Shown here one piece after another: positions 42,780-51,840 of a stretch of DNA of 64,000 bases. A model generated the notes under the pieces. The model was given only the letters and a program-made list of their open reading frames with translations, had not been told where the DNA came from and did not search any database. Position 1 is the first letter of the stretch, and each line of letters begins with the position of its first letter. The DNA is taken from positions 62,001-126,000 of the forward strand of contig CAYTZG010000001.1 in the NCBI GenBank assembly GCA_964442435.1. Reading direction: 5' to 3'. The position numbers were made by a program, and so were the translations under genes. The stretch is from CAMXAS01 sp964442435. Lineage in GTDB: Bacteria; Bacteroidota; Bacteroidia; Bacteroidales; P3.

Positions 42780-44693
42780 ATGGGAAATCTGCTCGAAAAC
42801 ATACAGACGCCTGAAGACCTGCGCGCCTTGCCGGTCGGCTCACTGCCGGCCCTTGCGGAGGAACTCCGCGAATACATCATCGACGTGATGTCGGATCATC
42901 CCGGCCACCTCGGCTCCTCGCTCGGTACCGTGGAACTGGCCGTTGCCCTGCATTACGTGTTCAATACGCCCCACGACCGCATCGTGTGGGATGTCGGGCA
43001 CCAGGCCTACCCGCACAAGATTCTGACCGGTCGCCGCGACCGCTTCCCTTCCATCCGGACCCTTGGCGGCCTGAGCGGTTTTCCGTCCCCGTTTGAAAGC
43101 GAATACGACGCTTTCGCCACCGGGCATTCCTCCACGTCCATTTCCGCCGCCCTCGGCATGGCCGTGGCTTCCAAACTCAAGGGCGACACCACCCGCCAGC
43201 ACATCGCCGTTATCGGCGACGGCGCGATGACGGGCGGTCTGGCTTTCGAAGGCCTGAACAACGCCGGCGTTTCCAACAGCAACCTCTTGGTTATCCTCAA
43301 CGATAACGGCATCTCGATTGACAAGAGCACCGGCGCGTTGAGCCGTTATTTCACCAAAATCGCCACGTCCCGCCGCTACAACAACGTAAAGGACCGCGTA
43401 TGGGACCGGCTCGGCAAAAATGAAACGGGCAAAGGCGCGCGCCATGCGCTCAGCCGCATGACCGGCGCCATGAAAAGCCTGTTCTTCAAACAAGGCAATT
43501 TATTTGAAGCGCTTGACTTCCGCTATTTCGGCCCCGTGGACGGACACGACCTCCCGACACTGGTACGGACACTCGAAGCGCTTAAACGCATACAGGGCCC
43601 CAAGCTTTTGCATATCGTCACCACCAAGGGCAAGGGTATGAAGACGGCCGAAGCCGCCCCGACGCTGTTCCATGCGCCGGGACGTTTCGACAGCCAAACG
43701 GGCGAAATCATCAAGCCGGGCATCAACCTCAGCCTCGCACCGCGCTATCAGGACGTTTTCGGCAAAACCATCATCGAACTCGCGCGCCTGAACCCGCGCA
43801 TCGTCGGCATCACGCCGGCCATGCCGACCGGCTGTTCGCTCAACCTCATGATGAAAAAGATGCCGGAACGCACGTTTGACGTGGGCATAGCCGAACAGCA
43901 CGCCGTCACGTTCTCCGCCGGGTTGGCCGCCGCGGGGCTCATCCCGTTCTGCAACATCTATTCCTCTTTCATGCAACGCGCCTACGACCAGATTATCCAC
44001 GACGTCGCGCTGCAGCAACTGCCGGTCGTGTTCTGCCTCGACCGCGCCGGCATCGTGGGGGAAGACGGCGCCACGCACCACGGCGCGTTCGATTTGGCCT
44101 GCCTCCGCCCCATCCCCAACCTGACCATCGCCTCGCCGCTCAACGAGCGGGAGTTGCGCAACCTGATGTTCACGGCCCAATCCGGCACCCACGGCACGTT
44201 TGTCATCCGCTATCCGCGCGGCCGCGGCGTGACCCCCCGCTGGAAGACGCCGCTCGAACTCCTGCCGCCCGGTCAAGGCCAAACGTTGCGCGAAGGCCGC
44301 CGCCTCGCCTTCGTCAGCCTCGGCCATATCGGCAATACCGCCATCGCCGCCACCCGCGAATACCTCCGCGAAACGGGCGCGGACTGGACGGATGCGACGC
44401 AAGGCCCCGGCCTTTTCAACATGATTTATCTCAAGCCGCTCGACACGGCCTTGCTGGCGCATATCTTTGCGCATTACGACATCATATATACTCTGGAAGA
44501 CGGCGTGGCGGACGGCGGCCTGGGCAGTGCCGTTTGCGAATACGCGGCCGCCACCCGAACGCAGGTCGAAATCCATCGGCTCGGTATGCCCGCCGACCGT
44601 TTCGTACTGCACGGCCCGGTGGAGGCCCTGCAACACCAATGCGGCTACGCGCGGCAGGACTTGGTGGAAATCCTCCGGCGGCATTTGGCCTGA
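42780..44693 (+). CDS. dxs: 1-deoxy-D-xylulose-5-phosphate synthase
   Basis: A 637-residue thiamine-diphosphate enzyme, first step of the MEP isoprenoid pathway (pyruvate plus glyceraldehyde 3-phosphate). Seen: N-terminal HPGHLGSSLGTVELAVALHY, the ThDP motif GDGAMTGG about 35 residues before LNDNGISID, RYFGPVDGHD, and the pyrimidine-domain VGIAEQHAVTFSAG with the catalytic glutamate. The ATG at 42780 (MGNLLENIQTPEDLRALP) matches the family start; the only upstream start codon would put the terminator hairpin inside the gene. No TAnnTTTG box is visible, so readthrough from gapA or an unusual promoter is needed. Confidence 0.96.
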   Translation: MGNLLENIQTPEDLRALPVGSLPALAEELREYIIDVMSDHPGHLGSSLGTVELAVALHYVFNTPHDRIVWDVGHQAYPHKILTGRRDRFPSIRTLGGLSGFPSPFESEYDAFATGHSSTSISAALGMAVASKLKGDTTRQHIAVIGDGAMTGGLAFEGLNNAGVSNSNLLVILNDNGISIDKSTGALSRYFTKIATSRRYNNVKDRVWDRLGKNETGKGARHALSRMTGAMKSLFFKQGNLFEALDFRYFGPVDGHDLPTLVRTLEALKRIQGPKLLHIVTTKGKGMKTAEAAPTLFHAPGRFDSQTGEIIKPGINLSLAPRYQDVFGKTIIELARLNPRIVGITPAMPTGCSLNLMMKKMPERTFDVGIAEQHAVTFSAGLAAAGLIPFCNIYSSFMQRAYDQIIHDVALQQLPVVFCLDRAGIVGEDGATHHGAFDLACLRPIPNLTIASPLNERELRNLMFTAQSGTHGTFVIRYPRGRGVTPRWKTPLELLPPGQGQTLREGRRLAFVSLGHIGNTAIAATREYLRETGADWTDATQGPGLFNMIYLKPLDTALLAHIFAHYDIIYTLEDGVADGGLGSAVCEYAAATRTQVEIHRLGMPADRFVLHGPVEALQHQCGYARQDLVEILRRHLA

Positions 44694-44717
44694 AACGATA
44701 CCCCCTGAAAGAAAAAA

Positions 44718-44741
44718 GCACCCCGGCCGGGGTGCTTTTTT
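44718..44741. terminator. Bidirectional terminator between dxs and the flavodiiron gene
   Basis: GCACCCCGG-CCGGGGTGC is a perfect 18-base palindrome flanked by six A on the left and six T on the right, so it can terminate both convergent operons. Confidence 0.93.
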
Positions 44742-44761
44742 CTTATCGACGCCGTGAGAGG

Positions 44762-45955
44762 CTATAGCATCTTCTGCGCGAAGCGGACGCCGAAATCGAA
44801 CGCGCCCTTGAGTTCTTCCTCGCTCGGACGGAACTTGACGAAGTAGTTTTCCACAAACGAGAGCCGGCACGTCTTGATGTTGCCTTCGATGACGTCGCGC
44901 GCCTCACCGCTCCAACCGTAAGAGCCGAAGCCGCCGGCCAGTTTGCCGCGGTCGCGCAGCGGCGACAAGAGCGCGAAGCAGGTGTAAATCGGCGGCAACG
45001 CATTCTGGTTGATCGTCGATGAGCCGAACAGATAGGCCGAAGCCTGTTCCATATGCGCCGAAATCTCGCCGGCGTCCATCTTCTCCACATTGCAGAGGTC
45101 CACGTCCAGCCCCGCCGAACGGATGCCGTCGGCTATCTTCTCGGCCAACGCGCCCGTATAGCCGTAGGCCGATACATAAGCCACCATGACGCGGTTGGTA
45201 AGCGGAAACTTGACGAACTCCTCGCTCCACTGCTTGGACAAGGCCACGTATTTTTTCCAATCCTTCCGCAGGATGGGGCCGTGCCCCGGACAAATCGCGG
45301 CGATATCCATGGCTTCCACCTTTTCGATGGCTTTCAGGAAGAAGCGGCTGAACGGCCGCAGAATGGCCCAATAGTAATATTTGAACGCATCGTCGTAATT
45401 GCCCACCGCATCGTCGAAAACGCCCTTGTCGGCATAGTGCGCGCCGAAAGAGTCGCACGTGAACAGCACCTTGTCTTCGGGCAGATACGTGTACATACTG
45501 TCCGGCCAGTGCAGGTTGGGCGCGCTGATGAAACGCAGCGTCTTGCCGCCCAAATCCAGACTGTCGCCGTCTTTGACGGCCTGCTGCGGGAACGGTTTGT
45601 TCACGATGTCGGCCAGATAACGCAGGGCCGTACCGCTGGCGATAACCGTCGCCTTGGGGCATATCTCCAGCAATTTCACGAGCGAACCGCTGTGGTCGGG
45701 TTCGGTATGGTTCAGGACGAGGTAATCGATGGCGGCCGGATCCACGAGCGATTTGATTTTTTCAAGGTATTCGTCCCAGAACGTCACCTTGGCCGTTTCT
45801 ATCAAGGCCGTCTTCTCGCTGCCGCGCACCAAATAAGAGTTATAGGTCGTGCCGTATTTGGTCTCCATGACCACGTCGAACGTCACGATATCGAAATCCA
45901 GAATGCCGACCCAGTCCACACCGGGGGCAATGTTTTTCACTTCACTGTTTTTCAT
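44762..45955 (-). CDS. Flavodiiron protein (FprA family)
   Basis: A 397-residue A-type flavoprotein. The metallo-beta-lactamase-like domain carries the diiron ligands H83, E85, D87 and H88 (NHTEPDHSG), H149 (NLHWPDS), D168 (TCDSF) and H225 (CPGHGP). The flavodoxin domain (about 255-397) has the FMN loop VSAYGYTG. These enzymes reduce O2 to water or NO to N2O in anaerobes using electrons from rubredoxin-type partners. There is no extra rubredoxin or flavin reductase domain. It is the last gene of the run from the CMD/cupin gene, 36 bases after parC. Confidence 0.95.
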   Translation of the reverse strand: MKNSEVKNIAPGVDWVGILDFDIVTFDVVMETKYGTTYNSYLVRGSEKTALIETAKVTFWDEYLEKIKSLVDPAAIDYLVLNHTEPDHSGSLVKLLEICPKATVIASGTALRYLADIVNKPFPQQAVKDGDSLDLGGKTLRFISAPNLHWPDSMYTYLPEDKVLFTCDSFGAHYADKGVFDDAVGNYDDAFKYYYWAILRPFSRFFLKAIEKVEAMDIAAICPGHGPILRKDWKKYVALSKQWSEEFVKFPLTNRVMVAYVSAYGYTGALAEKIADGIRSAGLDVDLCNVEKMDAGEISAHMEQASAYLFGSSTINQNALPPIYTCFALLSPLRDRGKLAGGFGSYGWSGEARDVIEGNIKTCRLSFVENYFVKFRPSEEELKGAFDFGVRFAQKML

Positions 45956-45991
45956 ATCATTTAAGATTTAAAGGTTCTTTTCCCATCAACA

Positions 45992-48625
45992 TTAAAATTC
46001 GAGCGAGAGCTGCTCCGGCACCACGCCGTCATCCGTCGCCTCACCCTCCGGCGCGTCCTCGCCGCCGAACGTGGCCGCCTCGGAAGCCGCGGCCTCCGCC
46101 GCCAAGCGTTCCCGCAACAGGGCCTCGTAGTCGGGTTCCCCTTCCGCCGGCTCCAGCCACTCCACTTTCTCGACCGCCTTGGCCGACAAGCGTTTCCCCT
46201 TGGCCTTGAAGCCTTTTACGGCGATGAATTCCGCCACGTCCATTTCTTCCGGTTCGGGCACGCGGCCTTTGGCATCGGGCTTGTAAATGACCCGCAGGCG
46301 CGGCGCGTAATCCGTCGTCATCGCCCGGCAAACGGCCCCCTCGTCCAAAAACGAGACGCGCTTGTCGCTCATTTCGGGGCAGAAGCGTTTGATATACCAC
46401 AAGTCCGTTTTAGGCTCAATATAGATGGCCGTCACGATGCGGTCGGGATAATACTTTCCGATATACGTCATGTCTTCCTCGAAATGCGTACTCAGGTCGA
46501 ACGAGGTCAGCTTATAGGCGCCGTTCTCCATCAGCGTCAGAATCTTGTCGTCGCCCTTGAACTCGCCCAACAGTTGGCCGCGTTCCTCGGCGTTGAGCCG
46601 CTGCACGACCTCATCGTACCAAATGCGGCGCGCGCCCAACGTGGAAACGCCTTCTTCGGCCAAAATCACTTTCTTGACCGGATTGCGGCTCAGGATATTG
46701 CCCATCGAACCGCGTCCCTTGACCGCCAGCGTCTTGAAATCGAATTCGAACTGCAGTTTCTTCAATTTCGGCTTCGGCTTCAGATACACTTTCACCACCT
46801 CGGCCTCGCCGTTCGGATTGGCCGTAAAATACAGGATTTTGGTGCCGGGCGTGCCCTGCGTCAACAGGTAGTCCTTGTCGCGCGTCACGCCGCCTATCGC
46901 AAACCGTTTCACATAGGCGAACCCGCTCTTGCCGTCGTGGTAGGCCATGTTGTAAATCGTGCGTTCATCGTTGCGCGCGAAAACGCCCACGTGCAGGATG
47001 TCCTTGCCCACAAACACCTTGTCGGCCACTTTCGTCACCATGAAATTGCCGTCCTGACGGAACACGATGATGTCGTCAAGGTCGGAACATTCGCAGACGT
47101 ATTCGTCTTTCTTCATGCCCGTCCCCACAAAGCCTTCCTCGCGGTTGACATAGAGTTTCTGATTCGTGGCCGCGACGCGCGCCGCCTGGATGACCTCGAA
47201 ACTCCGGATTTCGGTCTTGCGCTCGCGTCCCTCGCCGTACTTCTCCAAGATATGTTCGAAATATTCGATGGCGTAATCGGTCAGATGCGACAGCTTATGC
47301 GCCACAACCTTCATCTCGGCCTCCAACTCCTTGATATGCGTGTCGGCCTTCTTGACGTCGAATTTGGAAATCTTGCGTACGGGCTTTTCCGTCAGCCGGA
47401 CGACATCCTCGCGCGTGACGGCACGGCGCAGACGCGATTCAAACGGCTTGAACGCCTTTTCGATGCCTTTGAGCAAGTCCTCCCACTTCTTGGCGTCTTT
47501 CTCCAACTCCCGGTAAATGCGTTCCTCAAAAAAAATCTTTTCCAAGGACGTATAATGCCAATCGCTTTCCAATTCCTCCTGCCGGATTTGCAATTCCTGC
47601 TTCAACAGTTCCACCGTATCGGCCGTGGAACTGCGCAGAATCTCCTTCACATCCATGAAAGCCGGCGCCCCGTCCGTGATGACGCAGGCGTTGGGCGATA
47701 TCGACACCTCGCAGTTCGTGAACGCGTAGAGCGCGTCTATCGTCGTGTCGGGCGAAACACCGGGTTGCAGATGCACGACGATTTCGACGTTCTCGGCCGT
47801 ATTGTCCTCTATCTTGCGGATTTTAATCTTACCCTTGTCGTTGGCCTTCAAAATGGAATCGATGACCGATACCGTCGTTTCGCCGTAAGGGATATCCTCT
47901 ATGACCAACGTCTTCTTGTCGGCCTGCGAGATACGCGCCCTAACGCGCACCTTGCCGCCGCGACGGCCATCCTGATAATTCGTCACGTCCATGAGGCCGC
48001 CGGTCGGGAAATCGGGATAGAGCGTAAAGTCTTCCTGTTTGAGGATGGCCACCGATGCCTGCAACAGTTCCCTGAAATTATGCGGCAGTACCTTGGTGGA
48101 AAGCCCCACCGCGATGCCCTCCACGCCCTGCGCCAGCAAGAGCGGGAACTTGACGGGCAGCACGACCGGTTCCTGGTTGCGGCCGTCGTAAGAGGGTTTC
48201 CAAATCGTTGTCTTGGGGTTGAACACGACTTCCAGCGCGAACTTGGACAGACGCGCCTCGATGTAACGGGGGGCCGCCGCCGAGTCGCCGGTCAGGATGT
48301 TGCCCCAGTTACCCTGGCAGTCGATGAGCAGGTTCTTCTGCCCGAGTTGCACGAGCGCGTCGCCGATGGAGGCGTCGCCGTGCGGGTGATACTGCATCGT
48401 ATGTCCCACCACGTTGGCCACCTTGTTGTAACGGCCGTCCTCCAGCTTATACAACGCGTGCAGAATACGCCGCTGTACGGGTTTGAGGCCGTCGGTGATT
48501 TCCGGTACGGCGCGTTCGAGTATCACATACGAGGCGTAATCCAGAAACCAGTTCTGGAACATACCCGGAATGGATTGAACGCGATAAGGGGATGAAGATG
48601 CGCTATCGTTGATTTCCTCTGTCAT
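45992..48625 (-). CDS. parC: DNA topoisomerase IV subunit A
   Basis: An 877-residue type IIA topoisomerase A subunit. The winged-helix segment has QRRILHALY and HPHGDASIGDAL (the quinolone-resistance region), and the catalytic tyrosine is Y121 (APRYIEARLS). The C-terminal beta-pinwheel is present but lacks a clear GyrA box (QRRGGKG), which with the divergent tail argues for ParC rather than GyrA. The partner parE is not in the window. It starts 12 bases after the second BatA-like gene. Confidence 0.9.
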   Translation of the reverse strand: MTEEINDSASSSPYRVQSIPGMFQNWFLDYASYVILERAVPEITDGLKPVQRRILHALYKLEDGRYNKVANVVGHTMQYHPHGDASIGDALVQLGQKNLLIDCQGNWGNILTGDSAAAPRYIEARLSKFALEVVFNPKTTIWKPSYDGRNQEPVVLPVKFPLLLAQGVEGIAVGLSTKVLPHNFRELLQASVAILKQEDFTLYPDFPTGGLMDVTNYQDGRRGGKVRVRARISQADKKTLVIEDIPYGETTVSVIDSILKANDKGKIKIRKIEDNTAENVEIVVHLQPGVSPDTTIDALYAFTNCEVSISPNACVITDGAPAFMDVKEILRSSTADTVELLKQELQIRQEELESDWHYTSLEKIFFEERIYRELEKDAKKWEDLLKGIEKAFKPFESRLRRAVTREDVVRLTEKPVRKISKFDVKKADTHIKELEAEMKVVAHKLSHLTDYAIEYFEHILEKYGEGRERKTEIRSFEVIQAARVAATNQKLYVNREEGFVGTGMKKDEYVCECSDLDDIIVFRQDGNFMVTKVADKVFVGKDILHVGVFARNDERTIYNMAYHDGKSGFAYVKRFAIGGVTRDKDYLLTQGTPGTKILYFTANPNGEAEVVKVYLKPKPKLKKLQFEFDFKTLAVKGRGSMGNILSRNPVKKVILAEEGVSTLGARRIWYDEVVQRLNAEERGQLLGEFKGDDKILTLMENGAYKLTSFDLSTHFEEDMTYIGKYYPDRIVTAIYIEPKTDLWYIKRFCPEMSDKRVSFLDEGAVCRAMTTDYAPRLRVIYKPDAKGRVPEPEEMDVAEFIAVKGFKAKGKRLSAKAVEKVEWLEPAEGEPDYEALLRERLAAEAAASEAATFGGEDAPEGEATDDGVVPEQLSLEF

Positions 48626-48637
48626 AATCGTAAGGGC

Positions 48638-50749
48638 TTAGGCTTTCGGACGGGGCGGACTGGAAGCGTACAGCAACCAAGCTTCCACCCCCATCAAGGC
48701 CAAGGCAAAAATAAGCAATATTTTCCACAAAGGCACGGATGAACGCGCCGAAATCGCGCCTTTTTTCAACGGCTTTTCAAGTGGCTCGGAAACGGTGTCC
48801 ACTGCGGCGACGGCCGTATCCGACGCGGTCGGCCGACGGTACGACTGCCACGACTCCGAGGCGGGCGGATTCAGGGCCAACAGGTCGAGGTCTATCCCCG
48901 ACGCATCCGTCAGGCGGTAATGCCCCGACGGCAGCGTTTCCAAACCATAAAGCCGGTACGCGCCGGCCACGGCACCGACCTTCGCAGGGATGGCCTGCGT
49001 GTCGGCGGCCACGGCCGCCTCGCCCACACCGGTGGGCACCAACCGCAGTCCCTTGAAATCAAACGCTTGGCCGCGCCGCGCGGTCGGCAATCCATAACCG
49101 GCGCGACGGTCGGCCACATACAACGGCCTCAGCCCGCCGCCTTCCTCCGCCATGCCGAGCAGGCACACGACAAAACCGTAATGCCGCGTAAACGTGCTGT
49201 AAGCCTCGTCCCAAGGCGCGGCAAAAAGGTAAAGGCGGCCGTTGCCGACCCGATAGTCCGTGATGAAGTCCGGCCACAACGGGGTTTCCGTCGCCGCCAG
49301 TTCGTAAGCGCCGTACACCGTCAGCGGCTCGGTGGCGGAGAGTTCGGATGCCGCGCGGCCGCCGGCCAAGACGGCCTTTTGCCAAACCGGATGCCGCCAC
49401 AGCGACGTTTCCACGCCGATTTGCCGGGGATGCGGCGCATAAGCCGTATAGCGGCCATAAACGGATTGCCCTACCAGCGTCCGCAGCCAGCCATCAAGCG
49501 CGTCCACGGCGGCATCCGTCGCCGGCGCGGGCGGCACGATCGCCAACCGGCCGCCCTGCCGCAGATAATCGTCCAAACGGGCGGTCAAGGCCGACGGCCA
49601 GGCCGGCAATCCTTCCATCAGTATGAAATCGGCGGCCGGCAAATCGGCATAGTCCAAACGGTTGAACGGCACGGCCCCGTAGCTGAAAGCGGAATCGCGC
49701 CCAAATAACCGCCGCGCGGCCACAGAGGGCGTCCGCCCGCCATAGACGTGCAGCACGCGACAGACCGGCGGCCGATAAAGACTGACATACCAATGGTTGT
49801 TATAGGGCACGCTGTCGGGTTCCAAACGCAGTTCCACGGCATGATAACCCGCCCTCGTCAAACGGAACGGCCAGGTTTCGCAAGCCCGTTCGCCGGGATG
49901 CAGCGCCACCCGCCGCGCCGGCATCGCCTGCCCGTCCGAGAGATAGCGCAACCGCCGTTCCGCAAGGCCGCCCCCCGACGGGCTGCGGCTGAGCCAAACC
50001 TGCAGTTCGCCCTCGCCCGTTACCGGCGAAACCGCCTGCCCCAGGGCCACGCTGTCGATGTGCCAGTCGTCGTAAGCCGCGGGCGTCAACGCGATATAGC
50101 GCGCCACACTGTCCGGCGCCCCGTCGAACACCACGGTTTGGAAATCGGAGATATAGACGCGCTGTACGGCTTCAGGCGGTATCCCCGCCTCCTCGGCGGC
50201 CGTGCGCATACGCGCCGCCACTTCGCCCAACGTGCGGGCGGCCGGCCCCGGCGAAATGCCCGACAAGGCCTGCAAGGCTTCCGCAGGCGTCAGAAAGGCC
50301 TGTTGGCAGTCCGAAAACGCATTGGTCAGAAGTTGGATGCCGGCCGTTTCCGGCACTTGACGCACGAGACGCGCCGCCTCGGCTACGGCCGCGCCCAGCG
50401 CGTCGCCGCCCGCCGCGCCATAGGGGGCGGACATGGAATGGGAATCATCAAGATATATACTATAATAAGGCTTATCCGTCCGGAACGCGTCCGCGCCCGC
50501 CTCATGCCATACCGGCCGCGCGAAGGCCGCCACGACACAGACGATGGCCGCCACCCGGCAGCCCAAAATCAGACGGCGGCGCAGTTGCCGCTGCCGTTTA
50601 TGCCGCTGCTCGGCCTGTCGCAAGGCCGCCACATGCGGAAAATACACCGTTTTGTAGCGTTTCCAATCGAACAGATGCAACAGAACGGGCACCAGAACGA
50701 AAGCCCATGCCCACAAGAATTCCGGATGTACAAACGAGACGTGCATCAC
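48638..50749 (-). CDS. BatA-like vWA membrane protein (aerotolerance regulator N-terminal domain)
   Basis: A 703-residue protein. The N-terminus (HPEFLWAWAFVLVPVLLHLF) and the RRRLILGCRVAAIVCVVAAFARP helix match the BatA N-terminal two-helix domain. A vWA-like part with the metal-site motif DDSHSM follows (about residues 100-105), then a long periplasmic part with a glutamine-amidotransferase-like stretch (ADFILMEGLPAWPS) and a last membrane helix (about 672-692). The gene is very G+C-rich. It is distinct from BatA of the main operon, being twice as long, and lies between aroC and parC. The function is unknown; an envelope role parallel to Bat is inferred. Confidence 0.8.
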   Translation of the reverse strand: MMHVSFVHPEFLWAWAFVLVPVLLHLFDWKRYKTVYFPHVAALRQAEQRHKRQRQLRRRLILGCRVAAIVCVVAAFARPVWHEAGADAFRTDKPYYSIYLDDSHSMSAPYGAAGGDALGAAVAEAARLVRQVPETAGIQLLTNAFSDCQQAFLTPAEALQALSGISPGPAARTLGEVAARMRTAAEEAGIPPEAVQRVYISDFQTVVFDGAPDSVARYIALTPAAYDDWHIDSVALGQAVSPVTGEGELQVWLSRSPSGGGLAERRLRYLSDGQAMPARRVALHPGERACETWPFRLTRAGYHAVELRLEPDSVPYNNHWYVSLYRPPVCRVLHVYGGRTPSVAARRLFGRDSAFSYGAVPFNRLDYADLPAADFILMEGLPAWPSALTARLDDYLRQGGRLAIVPPAPATDAAVDALDGWLRTLVGQSVYGRYTAYAPHPRQIGVETSLWRHPVWQKAVLAGGRAASELSATEPLTVYGAYELAATETPLWPDFITDYRVGNGRLYLFAAPWDEAYSTFTRHYGFVVCLLGMAEEGGGLRPLYVADRRAGYGLPTARRGQAFDFKGLRLVPTGVGEAAVAADTQAIPAKVGAVAGAYRLYGLETLPSGHYRLTDASGIDLDLLALNPPASESWQSYRRPTASDTAVAAVDTVSEPLEKPLKKGAISARSSVPLWKILLIFALALMGVEAWLLYASSPPRPKA

Positions 50750-50761
50750 CGGCGTATTTTT

Positions 50762-51835
50762 TCATCGGCAGGCCAACCACATATCGGCCGCCGTCAGAGC
50801 CGCCATCGCCTCCACGACCGGCACCGCCCGCGGCACACAGCACACATCGTGCCGACCGCCCGCGGCCTGTTCGCGCAAGCCTTCCCGCTTGTGCCATACC
50901 GTCATCGGCCGCCCCAAGGTCGCAATCGGCTTGAACGCCACACGGAACCAAACGTCCTCGCCCGTGCTGATGCCGCCGCGCACCCCGCCGCAACGGTTCT
51001 GCGCCGTATGCAACACGCCCTTGTCGTCCACGTCCGTCCAAGCGTCGTTATGCGCGCTGCCACGCATGGCCGCCGCCTCGAAGCCCGCCCCTATTTCAAA
51101 TCCGCGCGCGGCGTTGATGCCCATCATCGCGGCCGCCAGACGCGCCGTCAGTTTGTCGTACACCGGTTCGCCGCAACCCTTGGGCAAGCCCCGGATTACG
51201 CCGCGGACACAGCCGCCTACCGTATCGCCCTCGGCCGCACAACGCGCCAGTTCCGCCTGCATGGCGGCCGCGGCGGCCGGTGCCGGACAATACAGCGGGC
51301 TGTCGTACACCCGCGTCAAGTCATAGGCGGTATAAGGTTCGGCACAACAAGCCCCGCCGATACGTTCGGTATAGGCATACACGCGGATGCCGGCTTCCGC
51401 CAGCAAACACTGCGCCAGCGCACCGGCCGCCACGCGCGCGGCCGTCTCCCGCGCCGAGGCCCGCCCGCCGCCGCGCGCATCGCGGCAACCGTACTTGGCC
51501 TCATACGTATCGTCGGCATGCGAAGGCCGGTAAACGTCCGCCAAGGCGTCATAGTCCGCGCTCCGCGCATCGGTATTCCCTATCACGAAAGCGATGGGCG
51601 TGCCCAGCGTCTTTCCTTCGTATATACCCGACAGGAAGCGCACTTCGTCCGCCTCGCGCCGCGCACTCGTCCCGGCCAAGTCCGGGTTGCCCGGCCGCCG
51701 ACGCGCCATGGCCGCCTGCACGAAAGCCGCATCGACCGGCACACCGCCCGGCATACCGTCCAACACCCCGCCTATCGCCGTGCCGTGCGACTCGCCGAAA
51801 GACGTAAACCGCAAATATCGTCCGAACGTATTCAT
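50762..51835 (-). CDS. aroC: Chorismate synthase
   Basis: A 357-residue chorismate synthase, the last step of the shikimate pathway (5-enolpyruvylshikimate 3-phosphate to chorismate, FMN-dependent). Signatures: FTSFGESHG near the N-terminus, RPSHADDTYEAKYG, and GGGRASARETAARVAAGA. I chose ATG 51835 (MNTFGRYLRF), which matches the family start and follows the CMD/cupin stop by five bases; a longer in-frame start would overlap that gene. Alanine-rich, high-G+C coding. Downstream, the vWA gene begins 12 bases after the stop. Confidence 0.95.
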   Translation of the reverse strand: MNTFGRYLRFTSFGESHGTAIGGVLDGMPGGVPVDAAFVQAAMARRRPGNPDLAGTSARREADEVRFLSGIYEGKTLGTPIAFVIGNTDARSADYDALADVYRPSHADDTYEAKYGCRDARGGGRASARETAARVAAGALAQCLLAEAGIRVYAYTERIGGACCAEPYTAYDLTRVYDSPLYCPAPAAAAAMQAELARCAAEGDTVGGCVRGVIRGLPKGCGEPVYDKLTARLAAAMMGINAARGFEIGAGFEAAAMRGSAHNDAWTDVDDKGVLHTAQNRCGGVRGGISTGEDVWFRVAFKPIATLGRPMTVWHKREGLREQAAGGRHDVCCVPRAVPVVEAMAALTAADMWLACR

Positions 51836-51840
51836 ATCGC

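Noticed and set aside
46484..48595. Plus-strand open frame of about 700 codons opposite parC
   Set aside because: Shadow of the parC frame; no domain or start context.
45992..48625. DNA gyrase subunit A
   Set aside because: No GyrA box in the C-terminal domain; sequence pattern fits Bacteroidota ParC better.
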